This document shows positions 27,133 to 35,716 of a DNA stretch of 64,000 nucleotides, piece after piece; the stretch's first letter is position 1; each line of letters begins with the position of its first letter. The DNA comes from an uncultured Eubacteriales bacterium. Its GTDB lineage: Bacteria; Bacillota; Clostridia; Oscillospirales; Acutalibacteraceae. The stretch is taken from NCBI GenBank assembly GCA_934436505.1, contig CAKSAP010000004.1:62001-126000 (forward strand). The letters run 5' to 3'. The position numbers were made by a program, and so were the translations under genes. The notes under the pieces were generated by a model, which saw only the letters and a program-made list of their open reading frames with translations, searched no databases and had not been told where the DNA came from.

Positions 27133-27552
27133 ATGAAAAAGAAGAAAACCGCATTGATTGTATGCGCCGTTGCGGTGCAGGCAATTTTACTTGTGTTTTG
27201 GGCAATGCTCATAATTGAAACCGTTTGCCCGATATACAGGCTCTCCGCCTCAATGGCAATCGTAGGTCGTGATATTACCGTATATGCACCCGTGAGGGTT
27301 GAAACGGTTATGACCTGTTCGGCGGAAAAGGTAAACAATCAGAATTTCACAAAGGCAAACACTCAAATTTTAACCTCTTTTGTCGATCGTTATAATCTTA
27401 CAAAAGCTCCCGATTATACGGTTCTCGAAAAAAATAAAAATTCATATGTCTATGAGCTTTCATCAAGCGAGACGGGCGAAAAGTGGACTGTTACCTGCTC
27501 GATAGGCGAAGAAAACGCATTTGACATTACCGTTTCGGGAGGTGCAAAGTGA
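27133..27552 (+). CDS. Membrane-anchored hypothetical protein B
   Basis: Unrecognised, 139 residues. MKKKKTAL is followed by one long hydrophobic helix (residues 6-28) and an outside domain of about 110 residues. Its C-terminal half is similar to protein A (YVYELSSSETGEKWTV), which suggests duplication. Three cysteines occur (CSAEKV, VTCSIG and one near the membrane). AAGGAG precedes the ATG. The stop overlaps the next start as TGATG, so the genes are coupled. No signal cleavage or lipobox is evident. Confidence 0.75.
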   Translation: MKKKKTALIVCAVAVQAILLVFWAMLIIETVCPIYRLSASMAIVGRDITVYAPVRVETVMTCSAEKVNNQNFTKANTQILTSFVDRYNLTKAPDYTVLEKNKNSYVYELSSSETGEKWTVTCSIGEENAFDITVSGGAK

Positions 27553-28028
27553 TGAAAAAGGCTATAATTACACTCACGGCAATTTTTGCCGTACAAATTA
27601 TACTTTTATGCTGTCTCGGTGCACCTGCAAAGGAAATTGTTAAATGGTCGCAAAATGAGTACGGCGATTATAGCGATTATGTGATAAACTCTTGCAGCTT
27701 CGGCGACCGTTCGTTGTTGGAAATAAACAATGCCATTGACAGTTACACGGCGTCTCAAAAAGAAAAATATACAGAAAGCACGGACGGCTACGAGATGATT
27801 CGTGTTAAGGCGACAAGAGTTATCAAGGATACTGCCGACACCGCAATTATCGAGTATAACACGGAGCGATACATCTACGAATCGGAGGAAAGCGGAAAAA
27901 TTATCGGCTACTCACTTCTTGAGACTGCTCGGCTGACAATTGACGGCACGGGAAGCGAAATAAAGCTTAGCTTCTCCCCCGTTGAAAAAACCGACTGTGC
28001 CGCACACGAATTTTTGTTGGCAAAATAA
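27552..28028 (+). CDS. Membrane-anchored hypothetical protein C
   Basis: Unrecognised, 158 residues. MKKAIITLTAIFAVQIILLC forms an N-terminal signal or anchor helix, ending with LCCLG. This is near a lipobox but lacks a clean one. The outside domain is acidic and has the beta-rich look of a small NTF2- or lipocalin-like fold (VKATRVIKDTADTAIIEY), which is inference. GGAGGTG at 27538-27544 favours the ATG at 27552 over the GTG at 27549. Last gene of the operon before a shared terminator. Confidence 0.75.
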   Translation: MKKAIITLTAIFAVQIILLCCLGAPAKEIVKWSQNEYGDYSDYVINSCSFGDRSLLEINNAIDSYTASQKEKYTESTDGYEMIRVKATRVIKDTADTAIIEYNTERYIYESEESGKIIGYSLLETARLTIDGTGSEIKLSFSPVEKTDCAAHEFLLAK

Positions 28029-28061
28029 GCATATAAATCTGCATTTCAATTGAATTTCAGA

Positions 28062-28101
28062 TAAAAAAATACGGCGTTCAAATCGAACGCCGTATAATTT
28101 T
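28062..28101. terminator. Bidirectional terminator between operon 26623-28028 and rpsR
   Basis: Perfect 11-bp stem ATACGGCGTTC / GAACGCCGTAT (28069-28095) with an A run on the left and a T-rich right side. It can serve both converging operons. Confidence 0.88.
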
Positions 28102-28109
28102 GCTTTTAA

Positions 28110-28352
28110 TCAGTCAGCTGTGTAAGGAAGAAGAGCGATAGCTCTTGCTCTCTTAATAGCTGTTGTAAGCTCTCTCTGATGATAAGCGCATGTGCCTGTC
28201 ACTCTTCTGGGGAGAATCTTAGCTCTCTCTGAAGTGAAACGACGAAGCTTTGCTGCGTCTTTATAATCAATCTTTTCAACCTTCTCCACGCAGAAAGCAC
28301 AAACTTTTTTGCGTTTTCTGTTCATGGGGCGAGCACTTTTATTTTCAGCCAT
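28110..28352 (-). CDS. rpsR: 30S ribosomal protein S18
   Basis: Small-subunit protein that pairs with S6, 80 residues. The core KKVCAFCVEKVEKIDYKD and the RRVTGTCAYHQRELTTAIKR block are characteristic. Three cysteines and a histidine make the zinc-binding (C+) form. It is last in the rpsF-ssb-rpsR operon, as in most Firmicutes. Confidence 0.98.
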   Translation of the reverse strand: MAENKSARPMNRKRKKVCAFCVEKVEKIDYKDAAKLRRFTSERAKILPRRVTGTCAYHQRELTTAIKRARAIALLPYTAD

Positions 28353-28389
28353 TGTTATATCCTCCTGTAAAATTCAAATAAATTGACGA

Positions 28390-28863
28390 TTAGAACGGAA
28401 GTCCGTCGTCATCATCATCTGCCGAGCCGAAGCCGAAATCCTCTTCCGCAGCTGCGGGAGTAGAAAAGCTTGCGGTGTTGCCTGCCTGATAGGACGGAGC
28501 GTTTGCAGCCGGAGCTTCAAAGCGGTTCTGACCTGCGTCAGATGCCTTTGAGCCACAGAACGAAACGCTGTCGGCAACGATTTCAACAGCAGTTCTCTTA
28601 GCACCCGTCTTGTCTTCATAAGAACGGGTCTGGATTGAGCCTTGTACGGCTATCATTGAGCCTTTGTGGAAATAACGAGTTACAAAATCAGCGGTCTGAC
28701 GCCATGCAACAACATTGATAAAATCAGCCTGTCTTTCCTCGCCCTGTCTGACATAGCTTCTGTCAACAGCGACACAGAAAGAAGTTACCGATGTACCGTT
28801 TGCCGTTGTACGCAACTCGGGGTCTGCTACGAGCCTACCCATTATAACTGCACAGTTAATCAT
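28390..28863 (-). CDS. ssb: Single-stranded DNA-binding protein
   Basis: Binds and protects single-stranded DNA in replication and repair, 157 residues. An OB-fold domain fills residues 1-105 (MINCAVIMGRLVADPELR, FINVVAWRQTADFV, VQGSIQTRSYEDKTG). A Gln/Ala/Pro-rich linker and the acidic tip DDDDDGLPF, which recruits partner proteins, follow. Between rpsF and rpsR, the standard operon. Confidence 0.97.
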   Translation of the reverse strand: MINCAVIMGRLVADPELRTTANGTSVTSFCVAVDRSYVRQGEERQADFINVVAWRQTADFVTRYFHKGSMIAVQGSIQTRSYEDKTGAKRTAVEIVADSVSFCGSKASDAGQNRFEAPAANAPSYQAGNTASFSTPAAAEEDFGFGSADDDDDGLPF

Positions 28864-28878
28864 TTCCTTTTCCTCCGA

Positions 28879-29160
28879 TTACTTCTTTACTACGATTGAA
28901 CGGAGAACGCCGTCTGTGATTCCTGCTACACGCTGGAACTCAGCCGGGAAAGCCGGCTCACACTCAAGGTTGAAGAGTACGTAGTAGCCTTCAGCCTCAT
29001 CATTGATAAGGTAAGCAAGCTTTCTCTTGCCCCACTCGTCAACGCTTTCAAGAGTGCCGTTTTTCTCAATCAATGCCTTGAATTTTTCAACAAGGGACTG
29101 TACATCCTCATCAGTTTTATTGTTAACCGAGAGAACAACGATTGCTTCATACTTTGTCAT
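28879..29160 (-). CDS. rpsF: 30S ribosomal protein S6
   Basis: Binds S18 and 16S rRNA, 93 residues. MTKYEAIVVLSVN starts the protein and GKRKLAYLINDEAEGYYVLF is the family core. An in-frame start 11 codons upstream is rejected because AAGGAGGTG lies correctly before the ATG at 29160. First gene of the operon. The 5' leader holds a CCCTCA/TGAGGG hairpin (about 29190-29213) that might be the S6:S18 autoregulatory site, although I do not see enough of the known motif to claim it. Confidence 0.97.
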   Translation of the reverse strand: MTKYEAIVVLSVNNKTDEDVQSLVEKFKALIEKNGTLESVDEWGKRKLAYLINDEAEGYYVLFNLECEPAFPAEFQRVAGITDGVLRSIVVKK

Positions 29161-29249
29161 TCTTTTGCACCTCCTTATGGACTCTGCCCTCACATTTTAG
29201 ATTTTGAGGGAAGGAGCTAAAAACATAAAAACATTTTCAGCGGTTTATA

Positions 29250-29278
29250 ATTATAACAGCAAAAGCAATATAAGTCAA
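29250..29278 (-). promoter_or_regulatory. Promoter of rpsF-ssb-rpsR
   Basis: On the minus strand TTGACT, a 17-base spacer and a perfect TATAAT: one of the strongest promoters in the window, as expected for ribosomal genes. Confidence 0.85.
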
Positions 29279-29299
29279 GCAATTTTTATCTGATACAGA

Positions 29300-30103
29300 T
29301 TATCTTATATGTACAACCTCGCCCGAGGTGAGCGTTGACGTTCCCTCAGCATTGCTTATCACAAGTCCGCCGTTTACATCTATGTCAACAGCTCTTGCGT
29401 CAAATTCTCCGTCGGGCTTTATCACGTGAACAAGCTGACCCACGGTAGCCGAATGAGCCTTCAATCTGCTTATAACGTCCGAATTGTCATAGGAATTGAG
29501 TGCATTGTTTCTGATAACATATCTGTCAATATTATTTACAATGTCAACCAAAATCTCGTTGTGGTCAAGCTCCTCGCCGCCCTGATACTCGTTGCCGATT
29601 GAGGTCGCCGTGTATTCAAGCTCGTCGGGGAAGTCAATTTTTTCAATATTAAGACCTATGCCGATAACAACATATCTCGGTCTGCCGTTTTCATTGATAA
29701 TCTCGCAGAGAATACCGCAGATTTTCTTGTCGTTTACAAGTATGTCGTTGGGCCACTTGATTTTTGCGTCAATATTGAACATATTGTAAAGCGTGTCCCT
29801 TACAGCAAGCCCTGCGATTGACGAAATGAGGTCAAAATTCTTTTCGTTGCCTGCAATTTCGTGAACGACGGAAAAGTATATTCCCGCACCCTTCGGCGAA
29901 TAAAAGCTTCTGCCCGTTCTGCCCTTACCTGCGGTCTGATGATCGGCAACCACCAAAAGCTCCTTATTTTTCCCCTCGTGGCACATCTTCTTTGCAATGT
30001 CGTTTGTCGATGTCGTTTCGGGATAATATTTAAGAAATTTTTTAGCCCTGTACTGTTTAAGATGATAAACAAGGCTTTTTTCGTTCAATTCAAGATTTTT
30101 CAT
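29300..30103 (-). CDS. birA: Biotin--[acetyl-CoA carboxylase] ligase, no HTH
   Basis: Attaches biotin to carrier proteins, 267 residues. The biotinyl-AMP loop is GKGRTGRSFYSPKGAGIYFS, with STNDIAKK before it and KWPNDILVNDKKICGIL after. The C-terminal SH3-like domain is present (GLVISNAEGTSTLTSGEVVH). The N-terminal winged helix of the BirA repressor is absent, so this is the enzyme-only type. No biotin-dependent enzyme lies nearby. Confidence 0.93.
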   Translation of the reverse strand: MKNLELNEKSLVYHLKQYRAKKFLKYYPETTSTNDIAKKMCHEGKNKELLVVADHQTAGKGRTGRSFYSPKGAGIYFSVVHEIAGNEKNFDLISSIAGLAVRDTLYNMFNIDAKIKWPNDILVNDKKICGILCEIINENGRPRYVVIGIGLNIEKIDFPDELEYTATSIGNEYQGGEELDHNEILVDIVNNIDRYVIRNNALNSYDNSDVISRLKAHSATVGQLVHVIKPDGEFDARAVDIDVNGGLVISNAEGTSTLTSGEVVHIR

Positions 30104-30169
30104 AAGTTTCCTCTTTAACTATTTATAATAAGTATATTTTTACACAGTTTTGCTCGAAGGTCAAGTATA

Positions 30170-30203
30170 AAAAGAACAAAGCACCCTCTTTCGGGGTGCT
30201 TTG
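30170..30203 (-). terminator. Terminator of the aromatic operon
   Basis: CAAAGCACCC paired with GGGTGCTTTG around a six-base loop (30177-30203), followed on the minus strand by TTCTTTTT. Two more hairpins lie upstream in the same transcript: ATCGGTT/AACCGAT near 30239-30258 and AAAGTATAT/ATATACTTT near 30265-30302. Confidence 0.8.
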
Positions 30204-30325
30204 CTTTAGGGGAAGAAAAGGGATAAATGAAAAAGTGTATCGGTTCTCTCTAACCGATGATTAAAGTATATGGGAAAAATGTTTCCGCACAATATACTTT
30301 TATTTAACAATCTGTAAACAAATAC

Positions 30326-31471
30326 TTATACCGTTTCCGAATAGCTGCCGAGATAAGTGAACTTTTCGGTTGTGCTTTCAAGCTCGTTTATCATCTGAAC
30401 GAACCTGTCGGAATACACGCTCGACTCAATGTCGAAATAGAACATAAATTCAAAGTCCCTGTCGGTAAGCGGACGGCTTTCAAGCTTGATAATGTTAATG
30501 TCAAGCGCATAGAACATTGAAAGCATTGAATAAAGTGAGCCGGGCTTATGCGGAAGCGTGAGCATAAGGCTTGTTTTGTCCGCACCGGGATAAATTTCAA
30601 GATTTTTTGAAATGCAGATAAATCTTGTGTAGTTGTTCGCCCTGTCCTGAATTGACTCGCATACGGTCTCAAGGTCATAGAGCATTGAGCAATCGTTTGA
30701 GGAAATTGCCGCAACGTCGCTTCTGCCGCTTTCCGCAACCTGTTTTGCCGCAACCGCTGTGTTTTCGCAAATTGTAATTTTTACGCCGTGCAAGGAATTC
30801 AAGAACTCGCTGCACTGACTTATAGCCTGCTCGTGAGAATAAATCTCCTTTATGTCGGCAAGCTTTGTTCCTCTGTTAGCAAGAAGTGAATGATTTATTT
30901 TCAATCTTATTGATTTTACAATGTAAAACTTGTACTTGTTCATAAGGTCGTAAACATGGTTTACCGAGCCTGCGGTGCTGTTTTCAATCGGCAAGATACC
31001 GTATTTGCAAAGTCCCTTGTCAACCGCCGAGAAAACTCCGTCCCAGCTGTCAAAGAACATTATATTGGGATTTCTGAAAAGTTTTTCGCAAGCAAGCGTC
31101 GAGTATGCGCCCTCTACGCCCTGACAAGCGACGATAGCCGACTCGGGGAACGATTTTTTGTCGCTCTCGTCAAGAGCCGCTTCAATTTTTCTTGTAAGCT
31201 CCGACTTGTTACCGAGGCACTTGTGCTGATACGTCCTTGAAAGCTCTAAAATCTGAGAATACAGGCGAAGCGAATAGTTTTCAAACTCCTCTCCGCTCAT
31301 CTCTGCAATTTTATTAAGCAACGCTCTCTCCCTCGTCTTATCAAGCACGGGAAGCTTGTTTTCCTTTTTATACCTTGCAATATCTGTTGCAATTTCCATT
31401 CTGTCCTTGAAAAGCTCAACCATTTGGCTGTCTATTTCGTCAATTCTGCTTCTGAGCTGTTCTAAATCCAT
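30326..31471 (-). CDS. pheA: Chorismate mutase / prephenate dehydratase (P-protein)
   Basis: Bifunctional enzyme making phenylpyruvate from chorismate, 381 residues. The N-terminal AroQ-type mutase helix is LRSRIDEIDSQMVELFKDRM with KKENKLPVLDKTRE. The dehydratase domain has the substrate motifs CQGVEGAYSTLACEKLF and LPIENSTAGSVNHVYDL. A C-terminal ACT domain senses phenylalanine (LPHKPGSLYSML, LESRPLTDRDFEFMFYFD). It is last in the six-gene operon, 17 bases after aroC, and gives Phe feedback at enzyme level in addition to attenuation. Confidence 0.96.
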   Translation of the reverse strand: MDLEQLRSRIDEIDSQMVELFKDRMEIATDIARYKKENKLPVLDKTRERALLNKIAEMSGEEFENYSLRLYSQILELSRTYQHKCLGNKSELTRKIEAALDESDKKSFPESAIVACQGVEGAYSTLACEKLFRNPNIMFFDSWDGVFSAVDKGLCKYGILPIENSTAGSVNHVYDLMNKYKFYIVKSIRLKINHSLLANRGTKLADIKEIYSHEQAISQCSEFLNSLHGVKITICENTAVAAKQVAESGRSDVAAISSNDCSMLYDLETVCESIQDRANNYTRFICISKNLEIYPGADKTSLMLTLPHKPGSLYSMLSMFYALDINIIKLESRPLTDRDFEFMFYFDIESSVYSDRFVQMINELESTTEKFTYLGSYSETV

Positions 31472-31488
31472 AAATTTACCTCCATTTA

Positions 31489-32553
31489 TTAAAGCAAAAG
31501 GTCAAGTGCCGTTATCGCCGCAACAGCCTCAACTGCCGGAACGGCTCTCGGAACAATGCACGGGTCGTGTCTGCCTTTTATTTTAAGCTCTTCCTGCTTA
31601 TTCGTTTCAAGATTTACGCTTTCCTGCGGCACGGCAATAGACGGGGTGGGCTTTATCGCCACACGGAAAACTATCGGCATACCCGAGGTTATTCCGCCCA
31701 AAATTCCGCCGTGGTCATTCTTTTCGGTTACGATTTTTCCGTTTTCAACCGTGAAATTATCATTGTTTTCGCTGCCGTATTTGAGCGTTCCCGAAAATCC
31801 GCTTCCGAATTCGATACCCTTAACCGCCGGTATCGCAAAAATATTTCTCGCAATTACATTTTCTATACCGTCGAACATAGGCTCGCCAATTCCTGCCGGC
31901 ATACCGCTTATCGCACATTCGATTATTCCGCCGACCGAGTCGCCGTTTTCCCTCGCAACGCCGATAATCGCCTTCATTTTATTTTCCGCTTCGCCGTCTA
32001 TAACAGGGAAAAACGGGTCTAATTCCGTTTTCTGAATTTCGCAAGCGTCGAACGGCTCGTCGTATGCGTCCTTGACGGAACAAATGTGCGCCTTAACTTC
32101 AACGCCCCTTTCACGAAGCATTTGCATACACACAGCCCCTGCAAAGCAAAGCGGTGCGGTCAATCTGCCCGAGAACTGCCCTCCGCCTGCAATATCGTTG
32201 TGTCCCGAATACTTGACATAAGCCGCATAATCGGAATGAGACGGTCTCGGAAGAATTTTCAGCGAATCATAATCCTGCGAACGGGTGTTGGTGTTGTCGA
32301 TTTTTGCACAAATCGGAGCACCGCAGGTCGTGGAATTTACAAGTCCTGACAGAACCTGCACCTCATCGCTTTCCTTTCTCGGTGTGGCAAAGGAATTGTG
32401 CCCGGGCGCACGTCTTTTCATAAAGTACGACACCTCGTCAAAATTTATCTCAAAGCCTGCCGGCAAGCCGTCTATAACAGCACCAATCGACTGTGAGTGC
32501 GACTGTCCGAAAACGCTGACGTTGATTTTATTCCCCTTGAGAATCGATGACAT
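31489..32553 (-). CDS. aroC: Chorismate synthase
   Basis: Makes chorismate from EPSP using reduced FMN, 354 residues. Signatures include FGQSHSQSIGAVIDGLPAG, KRRAPGHNSFATPRKESDE and GGQFSGRLTAPLC. The C-terminal GRHDPCIVPRAVPAVEAV is clear. An upstream in-frame start at 32586 is rejected; GGGAGGT with seven bases of spacing marks the ATG at 32553. It overlaps aroA by 26 bases. No flavin reductase domain is fused, so free reduced flavin is needed, consistent with an anaerobe. Confidence 0.96.
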   Translation of the reverse strand: MSSILKGNKINVSVFGQSHSQSIGAVIDGLPAGFEINFDEVSYFMKRRAPGHNSFATPRKESDEVQVLSGLVNSTTCGAPICAKIDNTNTRSQDYDSLKILPRPSHSDYAAYVKYSGHNDIAGGGQFSGRLTAPLCFAGAVCMQMLRERGVEVKAHICSVKDAYDEPFDACEIQKTELDPFFPVIDGEAENKMKAIIGVARENGDSVGGIIECAISGMPAGIGEPMFDGIENVIARNIFAIPAVKGIEFGSGFSGTLKYGSENNDNFTVENGKIVTEKNDHGGILGGITSGMPIVFRVAIKPTPSIAVPQESVNLETNKQEELKIKGRHDPCIVPRAVPAVEAVAAITALDLLL

Positions 32554-33805
32554 CCGCTTTACCTCCCAGCATTTTATAATCTTCAAAGAAATTCGGATAC
32601 GATTTATTCACAGCCTCTGCCCCTCGAAGCGTTATTTCTCCGCCCGAGCCCAAAGCCGCCACCGCCGCCGACATTGCCATTCTGTGATCGGAATAGGACG
32701 GTACTTCTCCGCCTGTGATTTTCTCATCACACCAAATAACAAGTCCGTCGTCGGTCTGTGCGTTGACATTGCCCATAAGAGTTAGGCTTTCGCAAATCGC
32801 CTGAAGCCTGTCGCTCTCTTTAAGTCTTAAACGCTCTGCGTTCGTAACGATTGTAACGCCTTTTTTAGCGTTCGCCGCAGTAACGGAAAGCACGGGAATT
32901 AAATCGGGAATATCGGAGGCATCAATCTGTATGCCGTGCAAGGCTTCGCTTTTCACTCTTACCCTGTCGCCGTTTTTCTCGACATATGCGCCCATCTGCT
33001 CTAATATATCAACAACTTTTTTGTCGCCCTGAAGCGAGTCCTCACGAAGTCCCGTAACGGTAACGTCGCCGTTTATTGCGCCTGCGCACAAGAAGAACGC
33101 TGCGTTTGACCAGTCGCCCTCTACGAATATTTCCTCGGGAGAAGCATACCTCTGTGAGCCCTTTATATAATAGGTATCGCCGTTTTCGACAATGCTAATG
33201 CCGAATTTTGAAAGAGTATTTACGGTCATATTTATATATGAGCGAGATTCTACGGGCGGTAACAGCTTTATTGTACTGTCGCCGTCAAGAATGGGAAGCG
33301 CAAACAAAAGTCCCGTTACAAACTGTGAGCTAACATTACCTTTTAGCGTGTATTCTCCGCTTTGAAGCTCTCCTGAAATTTCAATCGGGAACTGCCACGG
33401 CGGAGTAAATTTTATGCCTTTTTTCTCCATCTCGTTGCGAAGCGGAAGTATCGGTCTTGACGGAAGTCTGCCCGAGCCTGTAAAAACAGCCTCTTTTCCG
33501 AGTGCCGCCGCAACGGGCAGTAAAAATCGAAGTGTCGAACCGCTTTCGTTGCAATTCAATTCTGCTTTTCCGCCTTTTTCGCTGACGGGAACAACGGTTA
33601 TCAAATCGCCGTCCCTTGTTATCTTCGCCCCGAGCGAATTAAGGCAAGAGATTGTCGCCCTTATATCCTCGGAGTCGGAATTACAGTGAATTACAGTCGT
33701 TTTGTCCGAAAGCATCGCCGCTATAAGTATTCTGTGTGCGTCGGACTTTGACGAAATCGCCCGAATTGTGCCCTCAAGCCTTGACGGTGTGAGTTTTATA
33801 TCCAT
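32528..33805 (-). CDS. aroA: 3-phosphoshikimate 1-carboxyvinyltransferase (EPSP synthase)
   Basis: Sixth step of the shikimate pathway, 425 residues. The substrate motifs are SKSDAHRILIAAML, NCNESGSTLRFLLPVAAAL, LPSRPILPLRNEM and RLRLKESDRLQAICE. The last block YSDHRMAMSAAVAALGSGG is intact. The region that decides glyphosate class reads LNCNESGSTLRF. It abuts aroB with no gap and overlaps aroC. Confidence 0.97.
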   Translation of the reverse strand: MDIKLTPSRLEGTIRAISSKSDAHRILIAAMLSDKTTVIHCNSDSEDIRATISCLNSLGAKITRDGDLITVVPVSEKGGKAELNCNESGSTLRFLLPVAAALGKEAVFTGSGRLPSRPILPLRNEMEKKGIKFTPPWQFPIEISGELQSGEYTLKGNVSSQFVTGLLFALPILDGDSTIKLLPPVESRSYINMTVNTLSKFGISIVENGDTYYIKGSQRYASPEEIFVEGDWSNAAFFLCAGAINGDVTVTGLREDSLQGDKKVVDILEQMGAYVEKNGDRVRVKSEALHGIQIDASDIPDLIPVLSVTAANAKKGVTIVTNAERLRLKESDRLQAICESLTLMGNVNAQTDDGLVIWCDEKITGGEVPSYSDHRMAMSAAVAALGSGGEITLRGAEAVNKSYPNFFEDYKMLGGKADVIDSQGE

Positions 33806-34861
33806 TCAGTTCAATCCTTTTTCGATTATATCCTTTAGTGAGTTTATCCCTGTTTTATATAGCTTACATTCTCCGAATTTTGACGGTATTACAAGCGTTA
33901 TATTGTCTCCGCTTCGTTTTTTATCGGAGAGCGTAACCGAGAAAAGCTCATCTGCCGAGAAGTCCGTCGATACGGGAAGCTTATACTTTTTAAGAAGTGA
34001 AATCAAAAAGTCCGTTATATCCGCTTCGGCAATGCCCGCTTTGTATGCGCCTCTTGACATCAGCACCATACCTATTGCAACCGCACTGCCGTGAGAAACG
34101 GCAAAATTACTGCATTTTTCAATTGAATGACCGATTGTATGACCGAAATTGAGAAGTCCACGCAAGCCCCTGTCGGTTTCGTCAACATTTACTATATCAC
34201 GCTTAAAGGTGACGCACCTTTCAATTATATATTCAAGACTTTCTCTTGCGTTATTTTCATTTAAGAATTTAAGAAAATCGCCGTCGAACAATGCGCCGTA
34301 TTTTATCGTTTCAGCCATTCCGTCGGCAAAAATTTCATCACTCAGAGTCGAAAGAGTCGAATAATCGCAAATTACAATCTTCGGCTGATAAAATGCACCT
34401 GCAAGATTTTTACCGGCTTTCAAATCAATCGCCGCCTTACCGCCGACCGAGGAGTCAACGCAAGCCAAAAGCGTTGTCGGAATTTGAACAAAATCAATTC
34501 CCCTCAAATATGTTGCGGCACAAAAGCCTGCCATATCGCCGACAACTCCGCCGCCGAGAGCCACAATACAGTCGCTTCTCGTGAGCCTGTTTTCCGCCAT
34601 AAATTCAAGCATATCGGAATATATGTTTATGTTTTTGGAAGCCTCGCCGTTTTTGAAAACAAACTTGATTGTATCAAAGCCGCTTTTCTCCAATGAGCTT
34701 TGAACAGTCTCCGAATAGAGAGTGTCAACAACGCTGTCGGTCACAATCGCCGCCGTTTTTGCCGAGGTTACCTCTCTTATCATTTCGCCGCACTTTTCAA
34801 GTATGCCGTCAGCGATTACTATATTATATTTTTCCCCTGTCGATACCTCGACCGTTTTCAT
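33806..34861 (-). CDS. aroB: 3-dehydroquinate synthase
   Basis: NAD- and metal-dependent cyclisation of DAHP to 3-dehydroquinate, 351 residues. The NAD site is VALGGGVVGDMAGFCAATYL, followed by QIPTTLLACVDSSVGGKAAI. Metal ligands are in GMAETIKYG (Glu) and LNFGHTIGHSIEKC / VSHGSAVAIGM (His). It lies 17 bases after tyrA. Confidence 0.97.
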   Translation of the reverse strand: MKTVEVSTGEKYNIVIADGILEKCGEMIREVTSAKTAAIVTDSVVDTLYSETVQSSLEKSGFDTIKFVFKNGEASKNINIYSDMLEFMAENRLTRSDCIVALGGGVVGDMAGFCAATYLRGIDFVQIPTTLLACVDSSVGGKAAIDLKAGKNLAGAFYQPKIVICDYSTLSTLSDEIFADGMAETIKYGALFDGDFLKFLNENNARESLEYIIERCVTFKRDIVNVDETDRGLRGLLNFGHTIGHSIEKCSNFAVSHGSAVAIGMVLMSRGAYKAGIAEADITDFLISLLKKYKLPVSTDFSADELFSVTLSDKKRSGDNITLVIPSKFGECKLYKTGINSLKDIIEKGLN

Positions 34862-34878
34862 AAAATCACCGTAGCCCT

Positions 34879-35712
34879 TCAGCCGTCAATCTGTTCCTTA
34901 CAAATTCTTCCGTCACGTAAAAGCTTTTCAAGCTCTTGTGCGTTATCATCCTTGAGAGCCTTTGAATACTCTGTTAGGTTTTCTATTATAGTATCTATTT
35001 CAAAAATGAGGTTTTCCCTGTTTTCAAGGAACAGCTCCGTCCACATAACCTCGTTCAATTTCGCAACCCTTGTCAAATCCTTATAGCTTCCTGCGGAAAA
35101 TCCCTTGTGAAGCTTTGCACTCGGACTTTTGACATAAGCGTTCGACACAACGTGCGCCAGCTGTGAGGTAAATGCGATTATCCTGTCGTGCTCCTCGGGA
35201 GTAGTGTTCTGAATATTGGTAAAGCCGATTGCCGAAAACAGCTTTCTGACAATTTCAAGCTCGTTTATCCCCGTATCCGCCGACGGAACAAGCAGCATTG
35301 ACGCATTTGAAAACATCGTAACCTTTGAATGTTCAAATCCCGAAAGGTGCAAGCCTGCCATTGGGTGCGTGCCGATAAAGGTAAATCCGTTTTCCCTTGC
35401 GACATGGTACATATCCTCGCAAACATACTCCTTAACGCCGCAGGTATCAAGCACTATTGCTCCCTTTTTGAATTTTCGAGCGTTATCGGTAATGTACTTT
35501 TTTGTAGCCTCGGGATAAAGTCCTGTGATTATTATATCACATTCCGAGATTTTTTGTTCGGTCATTTCCTCGTCGATTGCGCCGAGAAGCCTTGCCTTGA
35601 GAACAACATTTTCGTCAATGTCAAAGCCTATTACCTTATTATCCGTATTGTACTTTATAGCCTTGGCGATAGAGCCGCCGATAAGACCTAAGCCTACTAC
35701 TCCGACCGTCAT
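34879..35712 (-). CDS. tyrA: Prephenate dehydrogenase
   Basis: Oxidises prephenate to 4-hydroxyphenylpyruvate for tyrosine, 277 residues. The NAD fold starts GVVGLGLIGGSIAKAI with acidic FDIDEN, indicating NAD. The substrate site includes GTHPMAGLHLSGFEHS and FTSQLAHVVSNAYVKS. It lacks the C-terminal ACT domain of longer clostridial TyrA proteins, so Tyr control probably rests on the leader and on DAHP synthase. Four bases separate it from aroF. Confidence 0.95.
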   Translation of the reverse strand: MTVGVVGLGLIGGSIAKAIKYNTDNKVIGFDIDENVVLKARLLGAIDEEMTEQKISECDIIITGLYPEATKKYITDNARKFKKGAIVLDTCGVKEYVCEDMYHVARENGFTFIGTHPMAGLHLSGFEHSKVTMFSNASMLLVPSADTGINELEIVRKLFSAIGFTNIQNTTPEEHDRIIAFTSQLAHVVSNAYVKSPSAKLHKGFSAGSYKDLTRVAKLNEVMWTELFLENRENLIFEIDTIIENLTEYSKALKDDNAQELEKLLRDGRICKEQIDG

Positions 35713-35716
35713 TTTA

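Noticed and set aside
29161..29249. S6:S18 autoregulatory RNA leader of rpsF
   Set aside because: A hairpin is present in the leader, but I cannot match the conserved loop and bulge bases, so it is not listed as an RNA feature.
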